Shown here: positions 39,406 through 48,203 of the stretch, one piece after another
Numbering within the stretch: position 1 is the first letter of the stretch
How the letters are laid out: each line of letters opens with the position of its first letter
IMG/VR virus record: IMGVR_UViG_3300042463_001005
Span: 1-48,203 of that record
Source: a virus
Length of the DNA stretch: 48,203 nt
Direction: 5' to 3' (one strand)
Position numbers and translations under genes: made by a program
Notes under the pieces: generated by a model
Databases searched by the model: none
What the model saw: the letters and a program-made list of their open reading frames with translations, nothing else
Told to the model about the DNA's origin: nothing

Positions 39406-39765
39406 ATGGAATTGTATATTAAGACAAATGGCGATCCAAACTATGATCCAAACAAAGTTCAATCAGATACTAGAATTGCAACTTTGTTGGCCCATCTTGA
39501 TGTGATATTATTTACGAGAAGAGGAGAGATAATGGGTGAGCCTGGTCTTGGTTGTAATTTAGAAGATTTAGTATATTCATTTAGCTACAATGACACTCAA
39601 ATTAAGAATGAGATCGAAGAACAATTATTTAGATATGTTCCTCTTGCTCAAGAAATGAATGTTACTGTTGATGTTGAATTTGATACTTCTTCTCCGGACA
39701 GAGATGCTATTTTTATTAATATCAATATTGATGGCGGCCAAGAAACGGTACAGGTTGTAATATAA
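39406..39765 (+). CDS. Baseplate wedge protein gp25
   Basis: This 119-residue protein matches the gp25/GPW family. IATLLAHLDVILFTRRGE at 24-41 is the conserved helix and strand, and EPGLGCNLEDLVYSF at 45-59 is the hallmark segment; the rest is the expected strand pair ending VDVEFDT and IFININIDG. gp25 helps start sheath polymerisation on the baseplate. It is followed directly by the gp6-like gene, the standard order in contractile tails. Confidence 0.92.
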   Translation: MELYIKTNGDPNYDPNKVQSDTRIATLLAHLDVILFTRRGEIMGEPGLGCNLEDLVYSFSYNDTQIKNEIEEQLFRYVPLAQEMNVTVDVEFDTSSPDRDAIFININIDGGQETVQVVI

Positions 39766-39775
39766 ATATATTAAG

Positions 39776-41593
39776 ATGGCAATGACATTTTTACAAAAAA
39801 CTAGAATTCAGGCAAATCAACTCTTAGCAGACACTAAGATTTATATGTCTCGTTTATATGGAAGAATAAATGAGGTATTTACACCTGCTTCTCCGTTTTT
39901 TCAAATTATTAAAGTAATAACTGAAATATCAGAACTTATTTTCTTCTACATTGAAGATGCGACAGTTGAGCAAAACATTTTAACAGCTCAACAACCGGAA
40001 TCAGTTTATGGCCTTGCAAGAATTGCAGGGCATGATGCTTTTAGAGGAACAGCTGCAATTGGTGAAATTAGAGTTAGACTTAATACTTCTTCGACTAGTG
40101 AAATTGCCGGTGACGGTATTAATATTCCATCAAACGCAATTATTAAATCTAATTCAAATGGATTAGAATATCTTTTAAGAACCAATACAGATCAATTTAG
40201 ATTAGAAAAATCTAACTATGCATACATTACAATTCCAGTAATTCAAGGTTCTCACGAATCACAAACCTTAACTGGAACTGGAGAACCTTTACAGTCTTTT
40301 AACATTGCTGTTAAAGGATATACTGATCATTTTAACACTAGAGTTTCGGTAAATGGAGAACTTTGGACTAAATATGATAGCATTTACGATATGTTACCAA
40401 CAACCAAGGGTTATTTAATTAAAACTGGAATTAGTGGTGGATTAGATATTTACTTTGGAAATGATAGTTTTGGTATGATTCCAGAACAAGGAAGCTCAAT
40501 AATGGTTGAGTATATTATTCATGCTGGTGCAGCTGGTAATTTAAATGATGCTAAAGATATTACGTTTAAATTTATTACCGAAGGTGCTGATTCTATGGGT
40601 ACAACTTATGATTTAAATAAGATATTAGAATTAGAATGCTTGCAGGCTCCTAAAATGGCTTCAGATCCTGAAGATTTAAAAATGACTAAAATGATTGCTC
40701 CGCTCGCATCAAAATCGTTTGTTCTAGCAACACCTGAAAATTATGAATATTTCTTATCAAGATACGGATTATTTTCATACCTTGATGCCTATAATACAAC
40801 TGATGATGGATATATTGATGATGATAATGTTATCTATTTATTTATGTTGCCGAACATTAAAAAGAAGTTAGCTAAAAATAAAGATTATTTTAGCTTAGAT
40901 ATTAATGAATTCTTCTTTTCAACTGATGAGAAAAACGGAATATTAGGAGTTTTAGAAAACTCTGGACAGCAAATGGTTACAACTGAAGTAAAAATAGTAG
41001 ATCCAATTGCTAAATATTATAGAATGGACATTAAAGTTAGATACTTTGAAGGATATTCTAAACAAAATTTATATACTGAAGTTCGATCAAAGGTATCAGA
41101 ATATTTAATGAATATTACTAGGAGAGATCGTTTACCAAAATCAGATTTAATTGCCGTAATTGAAGCTATCGACGGTATCGATTCTGTTAACATTAGATTT
41201 GTATCTGAAACTGAAGAAACTGCAAGAAAGAATGGTTATTATATTTCAAAAACTGTAACAGTAACTCCTTCAACTCCTACTTTGGAAACAATTGGTAATG
41301 GTAAACAGAAATTTGTATTCTTTAAAAAGACTGTAACTGAAACTCAAGTTAATTTCGAACCAGGTGCAGCATTACCAGAAAGTGTAATAGGACTAGATTC
41401 ATTTGGTGATATTATTCTTGGTAAAGAAGAGGTTGCAATTTTCAGAGGAGGTTGGTACGATCGAGATAATGTCATGGTATCGGACGATGCTAAGGCTGGA
41501 GAAATGGCTGCTTTATCGGTATATTTTGATGAGCCTGCTGTTTCAAGCACAATCTATTCAATGATTCAAACACAAAATAGAAAGAAAATCTAA
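39776..41593 (+). CDS. Baseplate wedge protein gp6 (baseplate J-like)
   Basis: The 605-residue protein shows the gp6/baseplate J layout. There is a helical N-terminus (FFQIIKVITEISELIFFYIE, then LTAQQPESVYGLARIAGHDA), a beta-rich middle (GDGINIPSNAIIKSNSNGLE), and the C-terminal core with VRYFEGYSKQNLYTEVRSKV and LIAVIEAIDGIDSVNIRFV. gp6 forms the ring that joins the wedges. Position right after gp25 and the one-base overlap with the next gene support this. The last 120 residues are longer than usual for P2-type J. Confidence 0.9.
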   Translation: MAMTFLQKTRIQANQLLADTKIYMSRLYGRINEVFTPASPFFQIIKVITEISELIFFYIEDATVEQNILTAQQPESVYGLARIAGHDAFRGTAAIGEIRVRLNTSSTSEIAGDGINIPSNAIIKSNSNGLEYLLRTNTDQFRLEKSNYAYITIPVIQGSHESQTLTGTGEPLQSFNIAVKGYTDHFNTRVSVNGELWTKYDSIYDMLPTTKGYLIKTGISGGLDIYFGNDSFGMIPEQGSSIMVEYIIHAGAAGNLNDAKDITFKFITEGADSMGTTYDLNKILELECLQAPKMASDPEDLKMTKMIAPLASKSFVLATPENYEYFLSRYGLFSYLDAYNTTDDGYIDDDNVIYLFMLPNIKKKLAKNKDYFSLDINEFFFSTDEKNGILGVLENSGQQMVTTEVKIVDPIAKYYRMDIKVRYFEGYSKQNLYTEVRSKVSEYLMNITRRDRLPKSDLIAVIEAIDGIDSVNIRFVSETEETARKNGYYISKTVTVTPSTPTLETIGNGKQKFVFFKKTVTETQVNFEPGAALPESVIGLDSFGDIILGKEEVAIFRGGWYDRDNVMVSDDAKAGEMAALSVYFDEPAVSSTIYSMIQTQNRKKI

Positions 41594-41874
41594 TGGCTGA
41601 AAATCAAAATTTATTTGATGGATTATTCTCGGCTGGTTATGAAAGTTTATATGATTTTCAGAATCAATTGGCGGATGATCGAAAAAATCTAGGTCATAAT
41701 TTTAGAAATTCAGTTTTGACTAAATCACTTTCAAATGCTCTTTTAAGAAACGCATACTTAAGTGATTTTATTATTTTAATACAGGATGTCCTTGTTAAAT
41801 ATATTGATGCTGCAACGCATTTAAAAATCTATAAGGACTTTACAGTTCCTAAAAACTATACTAAAGTACGATAA
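41593..41874 (+). CDS. Small baseplate-associated protein
   Basis: The 93-residue helical protein contains LYDFQNQLADDRKNLGHNF and LLRNAYLSDFIILIQDVLV. No family name is recognised, but it is locked between gp6 (one-base overlap) and the large wedge protein (no gap). It is therefore probably a baseplate component needed in equal number. Confidence 0.75.
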   Translation: MAENQNLFDGLFSAGYESLYDFQNQLADDRKNLGHNFRNSVLTKSLSNALLRNAYLSDFIILIQDVLVKYIDAATHLKIYKDFTVPKNYTKVR

Positions 41875-44727
41875 ATGTCTAAATACGCAAATCTTAGATT
41901 TTTTAATGGCACTTCTGGAGAACTTAACTTCAATTATGACGCTGATGCCGAATTATGGGATGGAATTATTTTCGTTCCAAAGGTTTCTGTGGGTCTATAT
42001 GAAACAATAAATCTTTTTATTCTTGAAGAAGTACATAAGAATTTAGGTGGATTTGAATATGTTCGCCCAATCGCAGAAGGATCTTCAACTAAATTTCTAT
42101 TTGAAATAGAGGATAATGAGGACTACCAGGGTGATGTGTTCATTTACAATGTAGTTTCAAACAATGGTTATTATCAAATTGAAGAGACCACTACCCAAGT
42201 TGAAAATATCTTAAGCTCTTCAACTTCAACGGGTTTATGGACTTATCAAAACTATAACACAACAGTTGGACAATCTAATCAGGGCGGTGAATTTAAAACA
42301 ATAAACAATTTAGTTTCAAATGAAGCTGTTCATTGTAAATTAGCTTTAAAATCTGATGAAGAAAAAATCCATATCAAGCTTTTAAATATTTATGAGTATG
42401 ATAATAATGGTAATAAAACTCATCAGATTGCATCGATTAAAATATATGGGGAAACTGTCGGTGAAGATGAAAGATTAGTTACTCTTTTATCTAATTTAGG
42501 AATGTCACTTAATGAAGAAGACTTTTTGATTTTTAAAACTAGTGATGTTAATGAATTTAAAGTTGACTATCAGTTATTAAATCAAAAGAGAAAAGAATTA
42601 CTTCTTGAGGCTCATAATATTAAACCATTTGTTGGAACTTACAAGGCGATTGTTAATGCTATTAAGTTTTTTGGATATGACAATGTTAAATTAAAAGAAT
42701 ACTGGCTTAATATTAATGAACAGGCTGAAAACTTTGGTAAACTAACTGCAATTGCAGTCCCAGATACCGGCAAGGCTGGTTATTTAGCTACAAAAAATAG
42801 TTCTGTTGAATTACCAAATTCAAATCTTAAGAAAACATCTAGATTCTCATTGGTTTATAAAATTAATGAACCAAATGGTAATGTTGATGAGTGGGATATT
42901 CCAACAGTTAAAGAGTCTTTTGACTTTACACCTGAAGAAATTCTTATTAAATTATATGGTCTTAAAAGAAGGCTACAAAAAGATTATTTGCCATTACAGG
43001 CAAAAATTGTTGATATTACCGGTGAAGGTGATTTCTTTACGCAATTTACACAAAACGTATGGAACGACCAACAGGTTATACAAGTTCAAAGTTCTGGAAC
43101 CGAAGTTGATTTTCAAATAGTTCCAAATAGAAGCAGACTTTATATTGAAGATTTAAGATTAGTTAGCCAAGTTATTGCAAATACCGTTCAAAACGGTGGA
43201 TTTAATAATATATGGCCAATCGCAAATGAGGCGACTGAGATACAAAAGGTCAAAGATTTTTATACTAATTATTATAATCAAGAATTAAACACATTTACAA
43301 CATTAAGTCCGGTTCCAATTGGATGTCCTATTATTTTAGAATGTACTTCTTTAACCGATAGTTGGAATAGTTGTGATTTCACATGGAATGATGTTGATTC
43401 AGCTGCAAATGATTATACTCAAATTGCTTCAACACTATACACATGGAATACCTTATGGAAAAAAGATGTATACGAAGCAGAATGGTATATTACAGGACCA
43501 AATGGTTATGAATTTAGATTAAGAGACACAATCGATAACAACAAAAATTTATTGTTGGTTTTACCAAAAGCTGGAAATTATGAAGTTGTTTTAAGTTTAT
43601 ATGACTTATATAATGCCAGATCATATCGTAGAAAAAATGATATTAAAGTTTATAATAAAGCCGTTGAGGTATACGGTTTTTATTCATTTAAACCTGAATT
43701 AGATCAATGGAATCTAGATGACTCAACATGGGATCTTTCTGGCGGTTATTTTGAACAACCACAGAATAGTTATAATATCATGGATGAAATGGTTGCAAGC
43801 TGGTATTTAACTTTAGATAGAGCTAATTATCCGCATGATACTTCAAAAGGAGTTAACTTCTCAACAGTTTCAAGATATGTAGATGCTAATTCTTATACTG
43901 GATTTTCAGAAACAACTGGTCCATTCTTTTGGAGTAATTTAAAGCAGGCAACATGGGATGATGGATATGGAATTACATGGGATTCGACTAGAGTAGGACC
44001 TGATTTGACTGCTTCTTTTAAACTTGAAATAGATCAGGCTGGTGGGCCTTATCTTAGTGGTGGAACTTTAAATCTAACTTATAGAAATTATAATGGTCAA
44101 AATGTTGTAGATTCTTATACAATTCAATCAACATATCCTGTTAATAATTCTAGTCTTCAAGCATATATTAATATTCAAAATGAATTAAATGCTTTAGATC
44201 CGGTACAACATCCGGGTTTAAGTAAATTTACATATAACGCAGTTTTAGTTGATACAAATAACAATGGAACTGAAGATGCTTGTTATTTTATATTGGCAGT
44301 GGGTAAAGAATATTCTTCATCGTATGATTTTGTTAATGTTAACTTTTCAAATCCAAATAATGGATCGGTTGTAGGAAAAATAAACTATAAATCTTACAAT
44401 CCTAAATATAACGATATCATTCTATTCAATGACCATGCAAACATATCATTGCTGCAACATGTTACGTTTTCTTATGATAAAACTAATATGCCCGGTATAA
44501 TTGACCAAGAATGGAAAATTACGAACAATAATACTGGCGAAAATATATACTATGATGAACAATGGTTAACCTATCTTTTTACAAAAAGAGGAGATTATAC
44601 TATTGAATTAACCTTAACCGATTGCAATGGAAACACGAACACGGTTTCTAGAAATATGGTTTCTGTTACGGTTCCTCAAAAGGCTAGACCGAAAAAAAGA
44701 CCTAACTATCAATATACCGAGGCCTAA
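41875..44727 (+). CDS. Large baseplate wedge protein (gp7/gpI-like)
   Basis: The 950-residue protein contains near residue 250 the segment NIKPFVGTYKAIVNAIKFFG, similar to the region of P2 gpI-type and T4 gp7-type proteins that packs onto gp6. The C-terminal 500 residues are beta-rich with PKD- or Ig-like stretches (NYEVVLSLYDLYNARSY, DYTIELTLTDCNGNTN). The end is basic (KARPKKRP). It follows the gp25-gp6-small protein run with no gap. Its size and place suggest the outer wedge or fibre-attachment arm. The stop codon lies in a hairpin loop. Confidence 0.78.
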   Translation: MSKYANLRFFNGTSGELNFNYDADAELWDGIIFVPKVSVGLYETINLFILEEVHKNLGGFEYVRPIAEGSSTKFLFEIEDNEDYQGDVFIYNVVSNNGYYQIEETTTQVENILSSSTSTGLWTYQNYNTTVGQSNQGGEFKTINNLVSNEAVHCKLALKSDEEKIHIKLLNIYEYDNNGNKTHQIASIKIYGETVGEDERLVTLLSNLGMSLNEEDFLIFKTSDVNEFKVDYQLLNQKRKELLLEAHNIKPFVGTYKAIVNAIKFFGYDNVKLKEYWLNINEQAENFGKLTAIAVPDTGKAGYLATKNSSVELPNSNLKKTSRFSLVYKINEPNGNVDEWDIPTVKESFDFTPEEILIKLYGLKRRLQKDYLPLQAKIVDITGEGDFFTQFTQNVWNDQQVIQVQSSGTEVDFQIVPNRSRLYIEDLRLVSQVIANTVQNGGFNNIWPIANEATEIQKVKDFYTNYYNQELNTFTTLSPVPIGCPIILECTSLTDSWNSCDFTWNDVDSAANDYTQIASTLYTWNTLWKKDVYEAEWYITGPNGYEFRLRDTIDNNKNLLLVLPKAGNYEVVLSLYDLYNARSYRRKNDIKVYNKAVEVYGFYSFKPELDQWNLDDSTWDLSGGYFEQPQNSYNIMDEMVASWYLTLDRANYPHDTSKGVNFSTVSRYVDANSYTGFSETTGPFFWSNLKQATWDDGYGITWDSTRVGPDLTASFKLEIDQAGGPYLSGGTLNLTYRNYNGQNVVDSYTIQSTYPVNNSSLQAYINIQNELNALDPVQHPGLSKFTYNAVLVDTNNNGTEDACYFILAVGKEYSSSYDFVNVNFSNPNNGSVVGKINYKSYNPKYNDIILFNDHANISLLQHVTFSYDKTNMPGIIDQEWKITNNNTGENIYYDEQWLTYLFTKRGDYTIELTLTDCNGNTNTVSRNMVSVTVPQKARPKKRPNYQYTEA

Positions 44728-44734
44728 CCTCGGT
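44716..44734 (+). terminator. Hairpin over the stop codon, possible weak terminator
   Basis: A perfect 7-bp stem ACCGAGG/CCTCGGT (44716-44722 and 44728-44734) has the TAA stop in its five-base loop. There is no T-run, so it may slow polymerase or protect the 3' end more than terminate. Confidence 0.5.
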
Positions 44735-44742
44735 TATACTGA

Positions 44743-44750
44743 TATATAGA
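44743..44750 (+). promoter_or_regulatory. TATATAGA motif, candidate late promoter
   Basis: TATATAGA begins nine bases after the hairpin and 42 nt before the next start codon. Confidence 0.4.
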
Positions 44751-44784
44751 CTGATGATACATAAAAACATAAAAATAAACTAAA

Positions 44785-45345
44785 ATGGCAAACATCACAC
44801 AAATTCTAGGTACGGACAGCGTATCGTCATCAAGAGTAACTCTAAATGATAATTTTGCTGCAATTAACCAAGAGCTTGCGGATATCGCTGCATTACTTGA
44901 CATTCTTAATGAAACTATTGAATTATCAGGTTTAGCAAAATTCGGATCTCTAAATATTGCAAATGGTAAATTAATAGCTGGGCCTTCAAGCATTACTGCA
45001 ACAGTTCCTACAACTATTAATGAAACACTTACTGTAGCGCAAGATATGATTTTCTCTGTTACTACTGGTGTAACAACTCTGCCGACAGCGGGTAACTTTG
45101 CGTCTTCAACTTATGTTCTTGACGTTGCGACAATTAGCTCTTCGGGAGTTACGGTTCCATTAGTATTAAATGCTGGTGCAAACGGTCAACAAATTACTCT
45201 AATTGCTGATGGTGGTTCAATTGCAATCGCGGTAACCAACGTTTCTGGTCCTTCTTCGATTTCAATTGGTAATAAAGGTACTTTAACGTTACGTTATGTA
45301 GGGACTAAATGGTATGTTATCTCTTCATACGGCGTAACATTCTAA
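44785..45345 (+). CDS. Virion structural protein (short fibre-like)
   Basis: The 186-residue protein has a helical start (SRVTLNDNFAAINQELADIA), a variable middle, and a C-terminal beta-rich domain with Gly- and Val-rich strands (VPLVLNAGANGQQITLIADG, GNKGTLTLRYVGTKWYVISS). The final TLRYVGTKWYVIS-type strand is common at the ends of phage fibre proteins. It is likely a short fibre or baseplate-attached adhesin. It has its own TATATAGA motif. Confidence 0.72.
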   Translation: MANITQILGTDSVSSSRVTLNDNFAAINQELADIAALLDILNETIELSGLAKFGSLNIANGKLIAGPSSITATVPTTINETLTVAQDMIFSVTTGVTTLPTAGNFASSTYVLDVATISSSGVTVPLVLNAGANGQQITLIADGGSIAIAVTNVSGPSSISIGNKGTLTLRYVGTKWYVISSYGVTF

Positions 45346-45363
45346 TAAAACAATATAATCTAA

Positions 45364-47319
45364 ATGGCTACACCATTAGTAAGAATACCGCAAGAACAAG
45401 GAGGCACATTATATGCCTTTGCATCTGCTGCTAGAGATTTAACTAGAGCGTATTATAACCCGGACATTAATTTTGAGTTTTCAAAGTTTGCACTGGCTCA
45501 ATTACCTCAAGTTGCAACTCCAGCATTAGGATCTACCAACAATTATGTACAGTTTGGTAATCTATTTGATGCTTCCGGTGCGGGATATGATGACACATCA
45601 GTTGACAATGCAAACGTTCACTTTGCTCAAACTTTTCAAAATTACGCTTTAAACTTTGAGCAATTAATTTTAACAGACGATGATTTTGATCCTACTATTT
45701 TTAAATCTGATGCTGAGCAAATATTCTTTAAATGGTTATATGAAATTGGCGGTATTAGATGGCAAGCTGGAACTTCACAAGAAGTTTCTTCTGGCTATTC
45801 TAGATTTCTAGAGCATGATGAATCTACTGGAATAGGAACTGAATATTCAAAAGTTATAAAATATATTGGGAACATCGATGTTTCTAATGATAAAAACTAT
45901 CAAGGAAATACTTATAATGAAGTTTTCATCAATGTTCCTTCGGTAGTTGGTTATACACCAGAAATTTTATTTAAATCTGGAGTATGGAATACAACTTCTG
46001 TAATATACAATCCCGGCACTTATATAGAAGGTAGAGCTGGCCAAAATCATCCAGATGCTAATTTAAATGTTGAAGCATTAGCAGATTCAAATCAAGGCGA
46101 AATTAATTTTGATCCAAATGTTGAGCCATCATTTGGTATTGAATTTGATGCTGCTAAATATGCTAAAGTTATTGGTAATCCTGAATTAAATTCTTTATTT
46201 GATTATGCTAAATTAGGTGGTGATTTTAGTTTTAATGCTATCTTAGTTTATTATGATATTTACTCAAAGTCAACAACGGCCAATAAGTCAACTAACTTAT
46301 ATGGTGTTTTGATTCTTGATAATTTTAAAGAGGATCCAAACCAAAATGGTTGGTATATTCCTTCTTTAACAAAATACAAACCAAATGATGTTACCGGTTT
46401 AAATGGTAATTCTTTTGCTTTAAAATTAAACGTTAAGTTTAATTCATCTCTTGATAATGTTGGTGTTGAAAAGAATATTGATAGTTTTTCAACATTCTCA
46501 ATGGATATTTTCTTAGATACTACAGCTGCTTTAGATCAAGCTACGAAACTACTTTTATCTGCAAGTAACAGATACGATACAATTGCTGCTAAGGTTGTTG
46601 AATTAGAAAATTTACTACTAACATCAACTCAAGTTGGGGATTTTGCAAATAAAATTCAAAATCTTGAAACTGCAATTGAAGATGCTAAACTAAACTATTC
46701 GAACTCTTCTTCTTTATTGCAATTAATTCAAAGCACAAATAAGAGAATTAATCAATTATTAGATGGAACGGTTCCTAGCGAAGTTCAATACAATATAGAT
46801 GTTATTAAACAGGGCTTAGGTACTGAACTTGATAAATCAGTTCCTGGATTTATTACTATTAAAAATAAGGTACATGGTTACGAATTGATCGATGCCTATA
46901 ATTTTGATATAAGTAATGCTTCAAGCGCAAACTGGTCGGTTGGTTCAAAAATACAATTAACCAATAAGTTTATTGCTTCTCAAGCTTCGTCAACTGCAAT
47001 CTGGTTAAGGTATAAAAATTATACAAACCGTATTAATTTATGGGTTGATAATACCAGCACTCTAACTTCAGATCTTAATATATACATAGATGATTCTATC
47101 ACAAAGTGGAAAGTTGGTCAAGTATTAAAGTTTAACTTTAAAACTAACTTACTTTTAGCTGGTCAAAAAATTAAATTCATCACTGATAAAAACGGTGTTA
47201 ATGGTTGGAAAGTAATCGGTCAAGTATATGAATCTGATCTAATTAGTAATAAACCATACATTGAACTTATCTGTGTTGATGAAACAAATAAGTCATTTGA
47301 AATTGACATCTTAAGATAA
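45364..47319 (+). CDS. Large virion structural protein
   Basis: The 651-residue protein begins MATPLVRIPQEQGGTLYAFA, and has ALNFEQLILTDDDFDP and FFKWLYEIGGIRWQAG near 95-140, a long beta-rich middle, a coiled coil at about 405-460 (VVELENLLLTSTQVGDFANK and on), and a C-terminal beta domain. I know similar openings from jumbo-phage virion proteins but cannot name a role. It is followed one base later by another structural gene. Confidence 0.72.
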   Translation: MATPLVRIPQEQGGTLYAFASAARDLTRAYYNPDINFEFSKFALAQLPQVATPALGSTNNYVQFGNLFDASGAGYDDTSVDNANVHFAQTFQNYALNFEQLILTDDDFDPTIFKSDAEQIFFKWLYEIGGIRWQAGTSQEVSSGYSRFLEHDESTGIGTEYSKVIKYIGNIDVSNDKNYQGNTYNEVFINVPSVVGYTPEILFKSGVWNTTSVIYNPGTYIEGRAGQNHPDANLNVEALADSNQGEINFDPNVEPSFGIEFDAAKYAKVIGNPELNSLFDYAKLGGDFSFNAILVYYDIYSKSTTANKSTNLYGVLILDNFKEDPNQNGWYIPSLTKYKPNDVTGLNGNSFALKLNVKFNSSLDNVGVEKNIDSFSTFSMDIFLDTTAALDQATKLLLSASNRYDTIAAKVVELENLLLTSTQVGDFANKIQNLETAIEDAKLNYSNSSSLLQLIQSTNKRINQLLDGTVPSEVQYNIDVIKQGLGTELDKSVPGFITIKNKVHGYELIDAYNFDISNASSANWSVGSKIQLTNKFIASQASSTAIWLRYKNYTNRINLWVDNTSTLTSDLNIYIDDSITKWKVGQVLKFNFKTNLLLAGQKIKFITDKNGVNGWKVIGQVYESDLISNKPYIELICVDETNKSFEIDILR

Positions 47320-47320
47320 A

Positions 47321-48203
47321 ATGAGCGCAAATAACTCGATATCAAAACTTCTAGAACAGTTTATTGAATTGTATAACAATTCTCTTGCTACATTTGAGAA
47401 AACAAATGAAGCTATTACTACGGATAAAGAAACCGTAACGATTGATCTATTCGATCCTAGTGCTGGAAATATTAAAACAGTACAAGTTCCATCGTTTGGT
47501 TATTTGAAAAGAGAATTAGAAAGATTAAGTAACAATGTTGAGAGTTTGACCGGTGCAAATGATGCATCGTCAAATGTGCGATTAAAAGATGGTACTTTTA
47601 GAAAAGTTTTTACTAGCAAGTTAAAAGGACCCGCTCCTACAATTACTTCAATTTCTGCTCCAACAGTTTTTGAAGCTAGACCAAACGAATTTTTTGAAGA
47701 CTTTTTAAATCCTTTACTAAAAGTTAAATTTGACCTAAGTGGTCAGATACCTGCAAATACAGAACAAGCGTATATTGAAAGATACGTATTTAAATCTGAT
47801 GATGCTGCTTCAATAGCGGCATTTGATACTTTATATAAAAATAATAGTGAAATTGATTATTCAACTTTTAAAACTGAGTTGACTAATAACGGCTATAAAT
47901 ATTTCTTAGATTCTCAGGTTATCGATATGCCTGTAAGATCTATTCAATACTTTGGTTACTTTGATGTTGTTTCAATTGATAATGCGCAAGTAACTAAAAT
48001 TGTCGACGGTGTATCTCAGACTAAAACCGCTAGACTTTTTACTTTAAATAAGTTAACATATTCAGACTCTGCTAAATCATTAAAAGAAACCGAAACACTT
48101 AAGGTTGGTGATTCGGTTGTTATTAATAGCGGTAAGTTTTCAACAAGATATATTGTTAGTTCTATTAATACTGATACTCTTCAAGTTGAACTTTCATTGC
48201 TTG
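47321..48203 (+). CDS. Virion structural protein (3' end beyond window)
   Basis: The frame starts at ATG 47321, one base after the previous stop, and stays open for 294 codons to the window edge. It begins MSANNSISKLLEQFIELYNN and has FGYLKRELERLSNNVESLTG near 58-77, then beta-rich sequence (VRSIQYFGYFDVVSIDNAQ). The helical head with a coiled coil and then beta domains fits a baseplate or fibre-attachment protein. No family is assigned. Confidence 0.8.
   Translation, partial: MSANNSISKLLEQFIELYNNSLATFEKTNEAITTDKETVTIDLFDPSAGNIKTVQVPSFGYLKRELERLSNNVESLTGANDASSNVRLKDGTFRKVFTSKLKGPAPTITSISAPTVFEARPNEFFEDFLNPLLKVKFDLSGQIPANTEQAYIERYVFKSDDAASIAAFDTLYKNNSEIDYSTFKTELTNNGYKYFLDSQVIDMPVRSIQYFGYFDVVSIDNAQVTKIVDGVSQTKTARLFTLNKLTYSDSAKSLKETETLKVGDSVVINSGKFSTRYIVSSINTDTLQVELSLL

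Noticed and set aside
1-48203. tRNA genes, insertion sequences, integrase or attachment sites
   Set aside because: Looked for cloverleaf-like patterns, transposase or recombinase motifs and terminal repeats by eye and found none. A proper tRNA scan was not possible.

Overview
The window looks like a 48 kb piece of a large AT-rich contractile-tailed (myovirus, probably jumbo-class) phage that infects a member of the Bacteroidota, most likely Flavobacteriia. All 61 genes I can support lie on the + strand, packed with TAATG or ATGA stop/start overlaps. Starts are preceded by A-rich sequence instead of Shine-Dalgarno motifs, as is usual in Bacteroidota. The baseplate genes have T4-type relatives (gp53, gp5 OB-fold, gp25, gp6). 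No integrase, insertion sequence, tRNA, rRNA or CRISPR array was seen.

Region 1 (1-12.7 kb) is an adhesion-fibre and protein-modification block. A 1131-residue collagen-like fibre with a C-terminal S74 chaperone is surrounded by a DUF2827-type glycosyltransferase, a SAM methyltransferase, a Hint (intein-like) protein, three further glycosyltransferase genes (one with two catalytic domains), two 2-oxoglutarate/Fe(II) oxygenases and an ATP-grasp ligase. The simplest reading is a cassette that hydroxylates and glycosylates the Gly-Pro-Thr rich fibre.

Region 2 (12.7-27.6 kb) holds small accessory and host-takeover genes: DEDD exonuclease, Hsp20, J-domain protein, ribosomal protein bS21, PhoH ATPase, RNase HII, UV-damage endonuclease, dCMP deaminase, small membrane proteins and many unknowns. 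Five near-identical promoters, four with exactly the same internal spacing, sit in front of small genes here. Three short paralogues share an E-E-Y-E-K-C motif. Three proteins in regions 1 and 2 start with a peptide very like the T4 capsid-targeting sequence, which predicts that they are packaged in the head.

Region 3 (27.6-48.2 kb) is a tail and baseplate block: putative tube-initiator proteins, gp53-like, a hub protein with a Pro-Ala linker, a gp5-like OB protein, gp25, gp6 and large virion proteins. It is interrupted by a four-domain ribosomal protein S1 homologue and an amidoligase with a pentapeptide-like tail. The last gene runs off the window. A second recurrent motif, TATATA(G/A), lies 31-45 nt before genes that follow gaps or terminators and may be a late promoter.

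Overall the genes serve virion assembly, fibre decoration, nucleotide and DNA metabolism, and possible control of host translation through bS21, S1 and perhaps the ATP-grasp protein. All assignments come from reading motifs by eye; no database search was run.
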